A stretch of 64,000 nt of DNA from Leptolyngbya sp. FACHB-60. Lineage in GTDB: Bacteria > Cyanobacteriota > Cyanobacteriia > Phormidesmidales > Phormidesmidaceae. Below the pieces are notes generated by a model. It was not told the origin of the DNA, made no database searches, and worked only from the letters and a program-made list of their open reading frames with translations. The position numbers and the translations under genes are program-made. The stretch spans positions 17,966 through 81,965 of the forward strand of contig NZ_JACJOX010000074.1 in the NCBI RefSeq assembly GCF_014695775.1, given 5' to 3'. This document shows positions 18,512 through 27,914 of the stretch, in pieces; the stretch's first letter is position 1; every line of letters begins with the position of its first letter.

Positions 18512-18551
18512 CAGGGTCTAGGGTACAAGGCATAAGGCACCCTAGACCCTG
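18512..18551. repeat. Hairpin-forming dispersed repeat
   Basis: CAGGGTCTAGGGT (18512-18524) is exactly reverse-complementary to 18539-18551, with a 14-base loop. Part of the unit (AGGGTACAAGG and GGGTCTAGGGT) recurs in the intergenic stretch 20220-20250. It follows the radical SAM gene and could end its transcript, but there is no T-run. Confidence 0.6.
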
Positions 18552-18651
18552 TCCCCTAAACCCCATCCCCACCCCAGTTCGGCGATGTCGCTCCCTCCCC
18601 ACCAAACTCTGGGGAATGTGACTAAAATGTGGTGCTGCGATAGGGGCGACC

Positions 18652-19647
18652 TTGGTAGAAATAGTGCTCTGGGCGTTAGGAATTGGGGTGGTGGCGATCG
18701 CGATCGCCGAGCTGCTGCTGCGGGTGCGCTATGGCCTGGGCAATCCGCCCCTCTACGTAGCCGACACCCGCACCGGCTACCGCCCCGCCCCTAACCAAAG
18801 CCTGCGGCGGCGGGGCAACCGCATTGAGATTAACCAATATTCGATGCGGGGGCCAGCGGTGGCTCCCCAGCGCCCGACCAATGCCCTGCGGGTGCTGATG
18901 GTGGGCGACTCGATTGTCAACGGCGGCTGGTGGACCGATCAGAGCGAGTTGCTATCGGTCAAGGTGCAACAAGCTCTCGTTGAACGACAACCACCGGGGG
19001 TAGAGACGGTGGAGGTGCTCAACGCCTCAGCCAACTCCTGGGGGCCGCGCAACGAGCTAGGCTACCTGCTGCGGTTTGGCACTTTTGAGGCCCAGCTAGT
19101 GCTGGTTGTGCTAAATACTGACGATCTGTTTGCGATCGCCCCCAACAGCTACGAGCTGGGTCGCAATCCTGCCTACCCCACTCGCCGTCCGCCCCTGGCC
19201 CTGTGGGAGGTGGCCCAGCGTCGGCTCGGCTATACCCCCAGCCCGGCTCTGCAAGCGCTGCATGACCAAGCTGGCGATCGCGTGGGGGTTAACCTAGAGG
19301 CCCTGCGCCAGCTCAACCAGGTGGTGCAGACGGCAGGGGGACGGCTGGCGATCGCCATGACTCCCCTGCGCCGCGAACTCGACCCCGACGGCCCCCGCGA
19401 CTATGAGCTGGTGGCCCGCCAGCGCCTCACCGCCTTTGCCCAGAGCGAGGGCATTCCCTATCTCGACGGCCTGCCTCTGTTTCAGCAGACGACCTACGAA
19501 CGACTCCACTTCGATCACATTCACCTCAGCCCCGAGGGCAACGACTGGGTAGGCCAAGCCCTGGCCAAGCTGCTGCTCGAACTCTGGAGCTGCCCCCCCG
19601 GTTCATCCCTGCCCCCGACCCATGAACCCCTAAGCGATCTGTGGTGA
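18652..19647 (+). CDS. SGNH/GDSL-type hydrolase, membrane-anchored
   Basis: A 331-residue protein that appears to start at a TTG (18652), because no ATG gives the hydrophobic N-terminus. Residues 1-25 form a signal anchor (IVLWALGIGVVAIAIAELLL). SGNH blocks are visible: block I MVGDSIVNGG (nucleophile Ser), block III-like NASANSWGPRNE, and block V DHIHLSPEGN with the catalytic Asp and His. Family members are esterases, lipases or polysaccharide O-acetyl esterases/transferases. The substrate is unknown. A glycosyltransferase lies 640 bp downstream on the other strand, so modification of an exported glycan is a guess only. Confidence 0.85.
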   Translation: MVEIVLWALGIGVVAIAIAELLLRVRYGLGNPPLYVADTRTGYRPAPNQSLRRRGNRIEINQYSMRGPAVAPQRPTNALRVLMVGDSIVNGGWWTDQSELLSVKVQQALVERQPPGVETVEVLNASANSWGPRNELGYLLRFGTFEAQLVLVVLNTDDLFAIAPNSYELGRNPAYPTRRPPLALWEVAQRRLGYTPSPALQALHDQAGDRVGVNLEALRQLNQVVQTAGGRLAIAMTPLRRELDPDGPRDYELVARQRLTAFAQSEGIPYLDGLPLFQQTTYERLHFDHIHLSPEGNDWVGQALAKLLLELWSCPPGSSLPPTHEPLSDLW

Positions 19648-20013
19648 GGAAACACTGCCCCAGCGGCAGGCAGTTTGGATCCAAATTCCTACAGACTGAC
19701 TGCTCCGTTGGCACGCTCCGGCAAACGACAACCCTGCGCATAGTGACGCCCTGTGTTTGAGCCTGCTCAAAGCCACCGGCAAACTGATGAGATATTAGGT
19801 GAATTTTGGGTCATAATAGCCCAAAACTTTAGAATTCAAGCCTACCAGGCATTTTTTCCATTTTTTTCGTTCTTTTAGCAAGAGATCTATCCATAGGGTG
19901 AAAGCCTGACATATCACATTGCGACACAACACAACATTTTTTAATATCGTGTTACATTGTTGGCTGGTCACGACGGACCAACGTTTAGTGCCATTCTCAA
20001 AGGAGAATTTCCG
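19648..20013. other. Intergenic region with a promoter for the small membrane protein
   Basis: About 365 bp without a supported gene. The right part holds a good promoter match and a strong ribosome-binding site for the following small gene. A leftward open frame across it has no family resemblance. The left part shows nothing recognisable. Confidence 0.5.
19919..19947 (+). promoter_or_regulatory. Sigma70-type promoter for the 68-residue protein
   Basis: TTGCGA (19919-19924) and TAATAT (19942-19947) are separated by exactly 17 bp, giving a predicted start near 19954 and a leader of about 60 bases. AAAGGAG at 19999-20005 lies 8 bases before the ATG at 20014. Confidence 0.5.
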
Positions 20014-20220
20014 ATGAACCCCCAATCCCATTTCACGCTGGAGCGGCGGAAGGTCGACATCCTCCAACTGTTCTTTTTCCTGATCGGAGCGCCCCACATC
20101 TATGGGGCTCTGCGCTCTACTGAGCGACAGCGACAAACTCGGCCGCCCCTACTTCAATACCTGGCGGTTGGAATGCTGGCCATGGCGATCGCCAGTGCTA
20201 CTGAAATGTGGTTGATGTAG
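20014..20220 (+). CDS. Small membrane protein, unknown function
   Basis: A 68-residue protein from the ATG at 20014 (MNPQSHFTLERRKVDIL), preceded by a clear AAAGGAG. Two hydrophobic stretches (LQLFFFLIGAPHIYGA and YLAVGMLAMAIASATEMWL) flank a basic loop (RSTERQRQTR), so a two-pass inner or thylakoid membrane protein is likely. I do not recognise the family. The good promoter, Shine-Dalgarno and composition support a real gene. Directly after it comes a dispersed repeat (AGGGTACAAGG...GGGTCTAGGGT). Confidence 0.65.
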   Translation: MNPQSHFTLERRKVDILQLFFFLIGAPHIYGALRSTERQRQTRPPLLQYLAVGMLAMAIASATEMWLM

Positions 20221-20289
20221 AGGGTACAAGGTTTAGGGTCTAGGGTTTAGCCTACCCGTTAGATCTTAAGCCTTGATCCCGGTTCCCCT

Positions 20290-21228
20290 CTACCCCTCCT
20301 GTTGAAGTTCGCTATAGGCGGCATACACCCCCTGCACCGTATACCAATTGAGAAACACCCGGGCCAGTTCTAGAGCCACCTGGGGCTTGCCTTGGGCAAT
20401 CAGCCAGCGCAGCAGGGGGGCCATGGTTTTTTCGTTGAGCCGTCCGCCTGCGGTGAGCACGCCCCAGAGCACCTGGTGGAGGGGCGTCATCTGAATCATC
20501 ATGCGCACTTCGCGGGTGGGATGCTTTTTATAGAAGATTGCCCCCATGCGGCCCCGCTGAATTTCTTGGTCGATCATCTTGGGAATTTGATCGAGGGAGA
20601 AGGGGGGGTGGTAGTGGTAGCCCACGGCTTCGGGCACTTTGACCATAGTGACGCCCAGATTTTTGAGCCGCACCCCCAGCTCTAAATCTTCCCACCCGTA
20701 CTGGCTAAATTCGGTGTCGAACAGGCCAGCGGTCAGCAACCAGTGGCGGGCGATCGCCAGGTTAGCCGTATCAAAAAACGCGTTGGAGAAATCAGTTACC
20801 TTGGCGGGTTCGGCGGTGGGCTGTTCAAAGTTGCTGGTGTTCACCAAGCGACCAGCGGTGAATACGCGATCGTCTCCCAAACGCTGGCAGGAGTCGGCCA
20901 GGGCCTGGGCGTGGGCCTGGAGACTGCCCGACGGCATAATCACATCGCTGTCCACAAAGACAATGGTATCCCCCTGGGCCACCTGCACCCCGTAGTTGCG
21001 GGCCGCCGCCGCCCCCTGGTGGTGGCGCTCCACCAGCCGCACGTGGGGAAATGCGGCGGCATTGGCTTGCAGCCACTCAATCGTGCCATCGGTAGAGCCA
21101 TCATCGACTACTACCAGTTCGTAGCCAGTAATCAGGGCGGGGTCAAAGACCTGGTTTTCAAGGGCACGCAGGCACTTTTCGAGAATGGGCTGGCGATTGT
21201 AGGTGGGGGTAACAACGCTAAAGAACAC
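20290..21228 (-). CDS. Family 2 glycosyltransferase
   Basis: A 312-residue GT-A fold enzyme. The N-terminus VVTPTYNRQPILEKCL, the nucleotide-binding VVVDDGSTDGT and the metal-binding VFVDSDVI (DxD type) are all present. The acceptor-side segment includes YGWEDLELGVRLKNLG, as in GT2 proteins with an ED motif. No membrane helix is predicted, so it probably acts at the cytoplasmic face in exopolysaccharide or protein glycosylation. Sugar donor and acceptor cannot be inferred. No other polysaccharide genes adjoin it; fcl lies 11 kb away. Confidence 0.9.
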   Translation of the reverse strand: MFFSVVTPTYNRQPILEKCLRALENQVFDPALITGYELVVVDDGSTDGTIEWLQANAAAFPHVRLVERHHQGAAAARNYGVQVAQGDTIVFVDSDVIMPSGSLQAHAQALADSCQRLGDDRVFTAGRLVNTSNFEQPTAEPAKVTDFSNAFFDTANLAIARHWLLTAGLFDTEFSQYGWEDLELGVRLKNLGVTMVKVPEAVGYHYHPPFSLDQIPKMIDQEIQRGRMGAIFYKKHPTREVRMMIQMTPLHQVLWGVLTAGGRLNEKTMAPLLRWLIAQGKPQVALELARVFLNWYTVQGVYAAYSELQQEG

Positions 21229-21444
21229 GGTGGGCCTCCAAATGGCCCTAATATCGTAGCGCTTTGGCCTGCTCTAGACGCGATTGGGCTATGCCTCCGT
21301 CTATCCCCAAAAAATCCTGGCATATTCAGTATAAATGAACTAAAGTTCAGATGTATTTATGGCTGGCGGTAAATGGGCGCTCAGACAGAGCTAAGGACGA
21401 GGAGAAACAGTGGCCATCACTCGGGGTGGAGGCCTTGGCAGGGG

Positions 21445-21882
21445 ATGACTCTGGCCCTCGTCCTGCTCTCCGGAGCCTGCTCTCGCTCTGGCCCAGACCC
21501 CAGCCCGCGCAACATCACCCTGCACCAAAAGTGGGCGCTGCAGCCCGGCGATCGCCTAGCAGGCTACTCGGTGCAGAGCGGCTTGGGTGACATCACGGTT
21601 GATATCCAGGGCAATCGAGTGTTCATGCCCTTTGATGGTCAGGTGCAGCCCGCAGAGGGCAACGCTGACCAGTGCGTTATTTTGTCGAGCCCAGATGTGC
21701 CGGCCTACCTATTTCGCCTCTGCGGGCTGCGCCAGGTGAAATTGGGCGATCTGTCTCAGGGCGAGCCCATCGGCAGCGGCAACACCGTGGCCTTTGCCAC
21801 CCTGCGCCGCCAGGCCGATGGCACCTGGGCGATGGTGGAACCGGCCAAAGAGCTGCTGGCGCAGTTTTTGGATCGTCCCTAG
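21445..21882 (+). CDS. Putative lipoprotein, unknown function
   Basis: About 145 residues if started at the ATG at 21445 (MTLALVLLSGACSRSG). That gives a short signal peptide with a lipobox-like LSGAC, consistent with an envelope lipoprotein. An in-frame ATG at 21373 would add 24 residues that lack signal character. The mature part (DRLAGYSVQSGLGDITVDI, VFMPFDGQVQPAE, GEPIGSGNTVAFATL) resembles a small beta-rich, M23/biotinyl-like barrel, but no catalytic residues can be assigned. Function unknown. Confidence 0.6.
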   Translation: MTLALVLLSGACSRSGPDPSPRNITLHQKWALQPGDRLAGYSVQSGLGDITVDIQGNRVFMPFDGQVQPAEGNADQCVILSSPDVPAYLFRLCGLRQVKLGDLSQGEPIGSGNTVAFATLRRQADGTWAMVEPAKELLAQFLDRP

Positions 21883-22011
21883 TGCTGCGTCAACTTAAAA
21901 ACTAGGTTTTTTGGGTCGGTTGGCGTAGCGGAGTGGAACCCATCTAGACTCACTGCTATTGGGTTTTGCGATCGCGCCACCCAACCCACAAATTCAGGCT
22001 TGGCGGCTATA

Positions 22012-25000
22012 TTACCCTCCTTCCAGCAGGCCTTCTTCGGCGGGAGTCCCAGTGGGGATGTCAATGCCCGGCGGCGGTTGCAGCGGCTGGTCGGCTTCCG
22101 GTGGCTCTGCCCCCAGCTCGCGCAAAATAGGGGCGGCTGGCTCCGGCTCCTCTAAAAACACCGCCGACAGCACCGCTTGCAGGGTGGGAGCCATGGCAAT
22201 GCGGTTTTTGTAAACCAAAATCACCCGGGTCAGGGTGGGCAGCTGATTCTGCTCAGCCACCAGGTACAAGGGCTCTACGTAGATCAGCGACTGTTCAATA
22301 GGAATCACCAGCAAATTGCCCTGCTGAGCTTGGGATCCCTGGGTATCCCAGAGAGAGATGCGCTGGGAAATCTCGGGGTCCTGGTTGATGCGGGCCTCGA
22401 TCTGCTCGGGGCCAAAGACCAGCTCTTGCTTGGGAAATTGGTAGAGCAGCCGCAGCCCGTAGCGATCGCCGTCCGACCTTGCCGCCAGCCAGGCAATCAG
22501 GTTGTTGCGCTGGGCCGGAGTAAACAGCCGCAGCAGCACAAACTCTTCGGTGTCCTCCTGAGGCAGCTTCATAATCAGGTAGTAGGGGTCGACCTGTTGC
22601 GACTCGCTGGCGTAGATTTCGCTGGGGGCGCGCCACTGGTCTTCCCGGTTGTAAAACACCTGAGGATCGGTCATGTGGTAGGTCATCAGCGAGTCGGCCT
22701 GCACCGAAAATAGATCCTGCGGGTAGCGGATGTGCGCGCGCAGGCTCTCGGGCATAGTTTCCAATGACTCGAACATGTCGGGCAGCAGCCGACTCCAGGT
22801 TTGAATGATGGGGTCGTTGGGGTCAGCGACAAAGAAACTAATGGCCCCGTTGTAAGCGTCGATCACCACCTTGACCGAATTGCGAATGTAGTTAAAATCG
22901 TTGTCGTCGGGGTCAGAGTAGGGGTAGCGACCACTGACGGTGTAGGCGTCGATTACCCAGTAAAGGTAGCTTTCGGTTTCTTGAGAGTCGTAATTTTCGA
23001 TGGTGAGGTTGGGGTCGCGAGCGCGAAATTCTTCAAAGTTGACCCGGCTCGGCGGACGACTGCCGTGGACGGCACCAGTGCCCCACTGCCGCGAGGCGTT
23101 ACCGATGTCAGCAGCTACTAAGTAAGGGTCGGTGTCAAAGCGCAGAAAAGGCGCGATCGCACGCACGCGATCAGCAATATTGCGGCGAAACAGCAGCCGC
23201 GTATCGGCGGTAAAGTCTTCGGTAAACAGCATCCGCCAGTCGAGCAGGTAGCGGGCAAACAACAGCCGCCGCCAGCCGCTCTCCAGGTTAATGCCGCCTC
23301 GGCCCAGGTAGGTAGTGTAGATATTCTCGTTGCCGCTGGGGTAGTCAAGTTCCGGCACCTGGGTATTGGTCATGATGTAGGTGTCGGTCAGCTCGCCAAA
23401 GTACAGGCGCGGCTCCCCAATGGGGATGCTCTGGCGCACCTCCTCACTGCTGGGCAGATTGTTAATGCCGCTGACAAAGTAGGTGGGCAGTCCGTCAAGG
23501 CCAGCGGTATTCACCGGGCTCATGGTAAAGCCGTAACCGTGGGTATAGACCAGGTGCTCGTTGACCCAAGTTTTGGCAATCTCGGGCACTCGCTCATAGT
23601 TAAGTTCCCGCGCTGAGATCATCACCTGGCGGCGCTCAGAGCGGCGCTGCTGGTTCAAGATGCTGTAGCGATCGAAATCGGCATCCTTAAACTCGTAGTA
23701 CAGGCGAATTTGCTGGAGCTGACGATTGCTGTCTAGCAATGGCCTTGGGTCCCATAGCCGAATGTTTTCGAGGGTGAGATCGTTTTGCTCCAAGTCTTCA
23801 GCGTTGAGGTCACCGCTGGGGTCAAAGGGTTCCGACTCAATAGCCTCTAAATCAAAGGCGGCGCGGGTGAGCGCAATGGAGTTGGCAATGTAGGGACGCT
23901 CGCGCTGGAGTTCGTTGGGTTGCACCACCAGCCGCTGCACCATGGTCGGCACCAGCACCAGGCCCAGCAGGGTCAATACCAGGTAGCCGCAGATACCTTT
24001 GACCAGCAGGCTGGCGCGCCCCAGCCCTGCCCCCCAACCCAGAGGAGCTTTGGCAACGCCAGCGAGAGGAGATTTGCGTATCGGGTTGATATAGGTCGGT
24101 GCCCACAGCAGCCCTCGACTGAGAAAGACCAGCCCCAACCCCAGGGTAAAGATCGACAGCAGCCAGTTGGCGGGCAGCACCACGTTAACGTGGGTGTAAT
24201 CAGCGCCATACACTACGCCTTCGCCGGAGTAAAGCACGTCGTAGCGCCCTAGCCAGTGACTAATGCTGGTGGCCAAAAACAGCAGCCCGGCTAGGCTGTA
24301 AAGGTGCTGCCGCTGGGTACTGGAAAAGCCATAGAAGCGCCCTTGGCTGAGGGTATTATCCCTAAGCAAATAAACCAGACACACGCTGACCAGAGTGAAG
24401 AAGAGTCCGCCAACCACCCAAAATTCGAGCAGGCGCAGCACCGGTAGCCGAAAAATATAGAAGGCAATATCGCGGTTAAAGATCGGCTCTGTCTGACCGT
24501 AGGGCACCGGGTCGAGGGCTAGCAGCACCGCAGGCCACTGCTTGGCCAAAATCAGCCCATAGCCGAGGCTCATGAGCATGGCCGCCAGTCGCCCCAGCTG
24601 TCGGGGATAAAGCAAAAAGGCCACAGTGCTAATGCCCAGGGCAATCAGCAGCCAGGGCTGGGTGATAAAAATTTGGCCAACCACCTTAAAGAGCTGGAGC
24701 TTTGGCCACAGGGCCAGGGGTGTGGTGGAGTCGTAAAGGGTAGTGGTCTGCCGCCAAAAATCACCGGCAATTTGCCCCTGGTAAAGTAGCTGTAGGCCGA
24801 TCAAAAAGCTCAGAGTTATACCAACCAGCAACAGCCCGCTCAGACCTAAGCTGTTAGCTTGATTGGGGCGATCGCTCGGTTTCTCTAGCGGCTGGGTGCG
24901 ATCGGCCAGGGTCAGATTGCCCCAGGTAAACCCCAGGGTGCACAAAATCGGAATAATGCCGAGGATCAGCTGCGACCTGAGCCGTAGCCAAAACACCTCT

Positions 25001-25140
25001 AGGTAGTTGACCTCCTCAAACCACAGCCGCTCGGCCTGGAGATTGACGATCGCATCAAAAAAGAGCAGGGTTAGTAGCCCCAGCCCTAGACCCAGCCACC
25101 CCCATCGGGGCAGACTCTTGGCAAATGCTTTAGTCATCAT
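22012..25140 (-). CDS. UPF0182 family large membrane protein
   Basis: A 1042-residue protein of the UPF0182 (COG1615) family, normal length. The N-terminal ~420 residues contain about seven hydrophobic helices (for example WLGLGLGLLTLLFFDAIVNL and LLVGITLSFLIGLQLLY). The rest is a large soluble domain with conserved YTHGYGFTMSPVNTAGLDG and VIDAYTVSGRYPYSD blocks. The C-terminus is acidic and proline-rich. Molecular function is not known for any member that I am aware of. The gene stands alone, 63 bp from the DUF4079 gene upstream, possibly co-transcribed. Confidence 0.92.
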   Translation of the reverse strand: MMTKAFAKSLPRWGWLGLGLGLLTLLFFDAIVNLQAERLWFEEVNYLEVFWLRLRSQLILGIIPILCTLGFTWGNLTLADRTQPLEKPSDRPNQANSLGLSGLLLVGITLSFLIGLQLLYQGQIAGDFWRQTTTLYDSTTPLALWPKLQLFKVVGQIFITQPWLLIALGISTVAFLLYPRQLGRLAAMLMSLGYGLILAKQWPAVLLALDPVPYGQTEPIFNRDIAFYIFRLPVLRLLEFWVVGGLFFTLVSVCLVYLLRDNTLSQGRFYGFSSTQRQHLYSLAGLLFLATSISHWLGRYDVLYSGEGVVYGADYTHVNVVLPANWLLSIFTLGLGLVFLSRGLLWAPTYINPIRKSPLAGVAKAPLGWGAGLGRASLLVKGICGYLVLTLLGLVLVPTMVQRLVVQPNELQRERPYIANSIALTRAAFDLEAIESEPFDPSGDLNAEDLEQNDLTLENIRLWDPRPLLDSNRQLQQIRLYYEFKDADFDRYSILNQQRRSERRQVMISARELNYERVPEIAKTWVNEHLVYTHGYGFTMSPVNTAGLDGLPTYFVSGINNLPSSEEVRQSIPIGEPRLYFGELTDTYIMTNTQVPELDYPSGNENIYTTYLGRGGINLESGWRRLLFARYLLDWRMLFTEDFTADTRLLFRRNIADRVRAIAPFLRFDTDPYLVAADIGNASRQWGTGAVHGSRPPSRVNFEEFRARDPNLTIENYDSQETESYLYWVIDAYTVSGRYPYSDPDDNDFNYIRNSVKVVIDAYNGAISFFVADPNDPIIQTWSRLLPDMFESLETMPESLRAHIRYPQDLFSVQADSLMTYHMTDPQVFYNREDQWRAPSEIYASESQQVDPYYLIMKLPQEDTEEFVLLRLFTPAQRNNLIAWLAARSDGDRYGLRLLYQFPKQELVFGPEQIEARINQDPEISQRISLWDTQGSQAQQGNLLVIPIEQSLIYVEPLYLVAEQNQLPTLTRVILVYKNRIAMAPTLQAVLSAVFLEEPEPAAPILRELGAEPPEADQPLQPPPGIDIPTGTPAEEGLLEGG

Positions 25141-25203
25141 GGGCTCTACAGCTCGACACCTACCCCAGCAGTGCCTAGATTGTAGCGGCTCAGCCCTGCG
25201 GCG

Positions 25204-25896
25204 CTATGAACAGCTCTTGTTCTCGAAGTCGCATTGGTAGATAAAGGGCTCTTGCCACTGCAGGGGAATTTCGAGCAGATCGCGCACACCGGTAATGCCT
25301 TGGCTAATGAACAGCAGCACCGCTACGGTGTTGAGGGCGGCGTGGGTCAGCCGCCAGCGCTTAGACTTGTAAATTTCGGGCAGGGTGGCGAGGGCAAAGA
25401 TCATCAGCATGGCCGCCGCCATGCCCAGATAAAAGTGAGACACCTGCCATTCATAGGCGCGCCGAAACACCCCCGGCTGCATACCTAATAGCCAGAGCCC
25501 CATGCCGGTCAGGGTTGCAAAGGTACCCCGCCAAACACGGCTGCTGGAGCGATACAGCAGCACCAAAGCCCCTAGAGTGAACGCGTATATAGCCACCACA
25601 AACACCCCTCGAAAGGGGTCTTCGGTCCAGACATTTTCCCGTAGAAGGGTCTTGAAAATCGGATGGGCTAAACCCAAGAGCACTAGACTCACCACTGCCC
25701 CAGACAGCCATTGCCCAACCCGCACATGCTCTTTGCCCACCACTGGGGAAATGGTGATTTTGGTTTTGTCAGCCACGGCTAAACGCCGCTGGCGAGTCTG
25801 CACCGCAAAATAAACGGCTACGCCAATCAGCGGCATCACTACCGTGACGGCCAGAAACGGGTGCAGCAGTCTGAGCAGATCGGGAGCATCTAGCAT
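25204..25896 (-). CDS. DUF4079 family membrane protein
   Basis: A 230-residue integral membrane protein with about five or six helices. It begins LLRLLHPFLAVTVVMPLIGVAVYF and carries conserved histidines in LLHPF, LGLAHPIF, VSHFYLG and LTHAALN, a pattern that recalls cytochrome-b561-like haem-binding bundles (inference). DUF4079 proteins occur in cyanobacteria and plastid-bearing organisms. AGGAAG precedes the ATG at 25896. It reads toward the UPF0182 gene. Confidence 0.8.
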   Translation of the reverse strand: MLDAPDLLRLLHPFLAVTVVMPLIGVAVYFAVQTRQRRLAVADKTKITISPVVGKEHVRVGQWLSGAVVSLVLLGLAHPIFKTLLRENVWTEDPFRGVFVVAIYAFTLGALVLLYRSSSRVWRGTFATLTGMGLWLLGMQPGVFRRAYEWQVSHFYLGMAAAMLMIFALATLPEIYKSKRWRLTHAALNTVAVLLFISQGITGVRDLLEIPLQWQEPFIYQCDFENKSCS

Positions 25897-26053
25897 GGGG
25901 GCTTCCTGCAGAGAGGGCGTGGGAGCTAAGTTTTTTCCTACGTTAGGGCATAGCTCTCAACCGATACCGTGATTCGCCGCACAATCTCGGACGTTGGTAC
26001 CTGGGCAATCGCTACGCCCCCACGCGTTTACAGGTGTTATCTTAGCGGTGCCG

Positions 26054-26821
26054 CTAAGCCCAAAGATTAAAGCGAGATAAGTGCTGCTCTAGGGCCTTGG
26101 GCAGCTGCTTGGCAATATCGGGCTTAGTCTTAAAGGTCAGCCGGTTTTGGGCGGGCAGGTCAAAGGGATACTGCCCCACAATATCGGCTCGCTCCATTTG
26201 GGCCAGCAAAATCTGCTCGGCGGGCTTGGCCTGAAGCGCATAGCCCATCTCCACGCACACGTGGGGGCTAGGCACCAGCAGCGTGGTGTTGCCCTCCACA
26301 GCTGCGATCGGGGTGCCATCGGCCACAAACAGCAGCGACTTGCGAATTTTGCGGGTGAGCGCGCTGTTGAGCCGGGCCGGGCCGTCGCTGAGCCGCTGGG
26401 ATACCTCTAGGGTGAGGGCAATGCGAGACTTTTTGTTGAAGCTTGCGATCGCATCAGTGAGGGCCTCGTGCAGAGCCTCGGCTGACTCGCTGTACTCCTG
26501 CTGATAGCAGAAGTAGACAATCGGCTCCAGGCGGGCCATGACATCTAGCTTGGTGAAGTAGATCTCGTGGCTGATCAGGTCGATGTTGGCGATTCCATAG
26601 CCGCCGCTGCCCTCAATGTAAAACTCCACGGTTTCGCCATCGAGATAGCGCTGAAACCAGGCCGACTGTTTCACATCGGCGCTGTCGTCTAAAAAATCGG
26701 CCCGCAGTGCCGACTTCAGCAGGCTGTTTTTGCTCAGTCGCAGGTCATGGGGCCGCTGCTCTAAATCTCGCACCGGCTCGTAGGCTTCGAGATACCAGGC
26801 TTTGAGGGCAATAATGGCCAT
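26054..26821 (-). CDS. Conserved cyanobacterial protein, unknown function
   Basis: About 255 residues from the ATG at 26821 (MAIIALKAWYLEAYEP). The open frame extends 61 codons further upstream, but that extension is arginine/proline-rich and unlike the rest. The protein is soluble and mixed alpha/beta, with SLLKSALRADFLDD, GGYGIANIDLISHEIYFTKLDV and a C-terminal half including LLVPSPHVCVEMGYAL. I recognise the N-terminal pattern from cyanobacterial proteins of unknown role. No catalytic motif is evident. Confidence 0.75.
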   Translation of the reverse strand: MAIIALKAWYLEAYEPVRDLEQRPHDLRLSKNSLLKSALRADFLDDSADVKQSAWFQRYLDGETVEFYIEGSGGYGIANIDLISHEIYFTKLDVMARLEPIVYFCYQQEYSESAEALHEALTDAIASFNKKSRIALTLEVSQRLSDGPARLNSALTRKIRKSLLFVADGTPIAAVEGNTTLLVPSPHVCVEMGYALQAKPAEQILLAQMERADIVGQYPFDLPAQNRLTFKTKPDIAKQLPKALEQHLSRFNLWA

Positions 26822-27150
26822 AACAGTCATCCTCTGGGGCGGTGGGTTGGCCCTTAGGGCCGGTCTGCTCGGGCGCGAGTCCGAAATATCGCTTGATTCT
26901 AAGGCCAGATCGCGATTCAGATGGGAACAAAATCGAAAGAAATGTTGAGTCCCGCACGCCTCATGGCTTACAACGCCTTGTAGGTTAGGGTTTTGAACCA
27001 ACATCAGCGCCTTTGCTCTAAGTTGCTGCTTTAGGCACCGCGCCTGTTGCTATTACATAGTTCAATTGTACTGAATTTTTCACAATGGCGGAGGACTTGG
27101 TTTAGGCTATTTGGGTCTGCTCCCGTGCTTTGCCCCCAAGGATGCTCGCT
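26822..27150. other. Intergenic region between divergent genes
   Basis: About 330 bp containing both promoters. A short palindrome GGCCCTTAGGGCC-type sequence lies near 26851. AAGGA at 27138-27142 serves the GST start. No RNA or operator could be assigned. Confidence 0.4.
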
Positions 27151-27837
27151 ATGATCGACCTCTATTACTGGACGACCCCCAACGGCCACAAGGTCACCAT
27201 TTTTCTCGAAGAAGCTGATGTGGACTACACTATCAAGCCCATCAACATCGGCCAGGGCGATCAGTTTAACCCCGACTTTCTAGCGATCGCGCCCAACAAC
27301 CGCATCCCCGCCATCGTCGACCATGAGCCAGCCGACGGCGGCGCACCCCTGAGCCTGTTTGAGTCGGGAGCAATTTTGCAGTATCTAGCTGAAAAAACCG
27401 GGCAGTTTTTGCCGTCGGGGTTGCGCGATCGCGCCAACGTCATGCAGTGGCTCTTTTGGCAAATGGGCGGGCTGGGGCCAATGCTGGGCCAAAATCACCA
27501 CTTCGGCAGCTACGCCCCTGAGAAAATTCCCTACGCCATCAACCGCTACGTCAAAGAAACCGAGCGTCTCTACGGCGTTCTAGATCGGCAGCTTGAGGGC
27601 AAAGACTTCATCGCTGGCGATTACTCCATCGCCGATATGGCCTGCTACCCCTGGATTGTGCCCTACGAAACCCAGCAGCAAAACCTGGAGGATTTCCCCA
27701 ACCTGAAGCGCTGGTTTGAGGCGATCAAAGCCCGGCCAGCGGTGGAGCGGGCCTATGCGATCGCCGAGTCAATGCGCGCCGAATCGACCATGAGCGATGA
27801 GGCCAAGGCAATCCTGTTTGGCCAGGGAAGACGGTAG
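27151..27837 (+). CDS. Glutathione S-transferase family protein (YfcG/Ure2-like)
   Basis: A 228-residue protein from the ATG at 27151 (MIDLYYWTTPNGHK). The N-terminal thioredoxin-like domain carries the YfcG-type TTPNGHKV motif, INIGQGDQFNP, the cis-proline NNRIPAIVD and the SGAILQYLAEKTG glutathione-binding box. The C-terminal helical domain has the WLFWQMGGLGPMLGQ and FIAGDYSIADMACYPW signatures. Cytoplasmic; members have disulfide-bond reductase or peroxidase activity. Downstream is a convergent TetR gene with an inverted repeat between them. Confidence 0.93.
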   Translation: MIDLYYWTTPNGHKVTIFLEEADVDYTIKPINIGQGDQFNPDFLAIAPNNRIPAIVDHEPADGGAPLSLFESGAILQYLAEKTGQFLPSGLRDRANVMQWLFWQMGGLGPMLGQNHHFGSYAPEKIPYAINRYVKETERLYGVLDRQLEGKDFIAGDYSIADMACYPWIVPYETQQQNLEDFPNLKRWFEAIKARPAVERAYAIAESMRAESTMSDEAKAILFGQGRR

Positions 27838-27914
27838 AGAAAGATAGAGGAGATGGGGAAGAGCCAAAAACCTCCTCATCTTCCTTACCTCCCTCATCTT
27901 CCCCATCTCTTTCT
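27838..27914. terminator. Purine/pyrimidine inverted repeat between convergent genes
   Basis: A GA-rich left arm (GAGGAGATGGGGAAG) and CT-rich right arm (CTTCCCCATCTCTTTC) can pair across the gap between GST and TetR, a likely bidirectional terminator. A very similar GA/CT block is found inside the oxoprolinase gene at about 34402-34493, so it belongs to a dispersed repeat class. Confidence 0.55.

Noticed and set aside
22177..22713. 178-codon frame opposite UPF0182
   Set aside because: Antisense shadow of a well-conserved gene.
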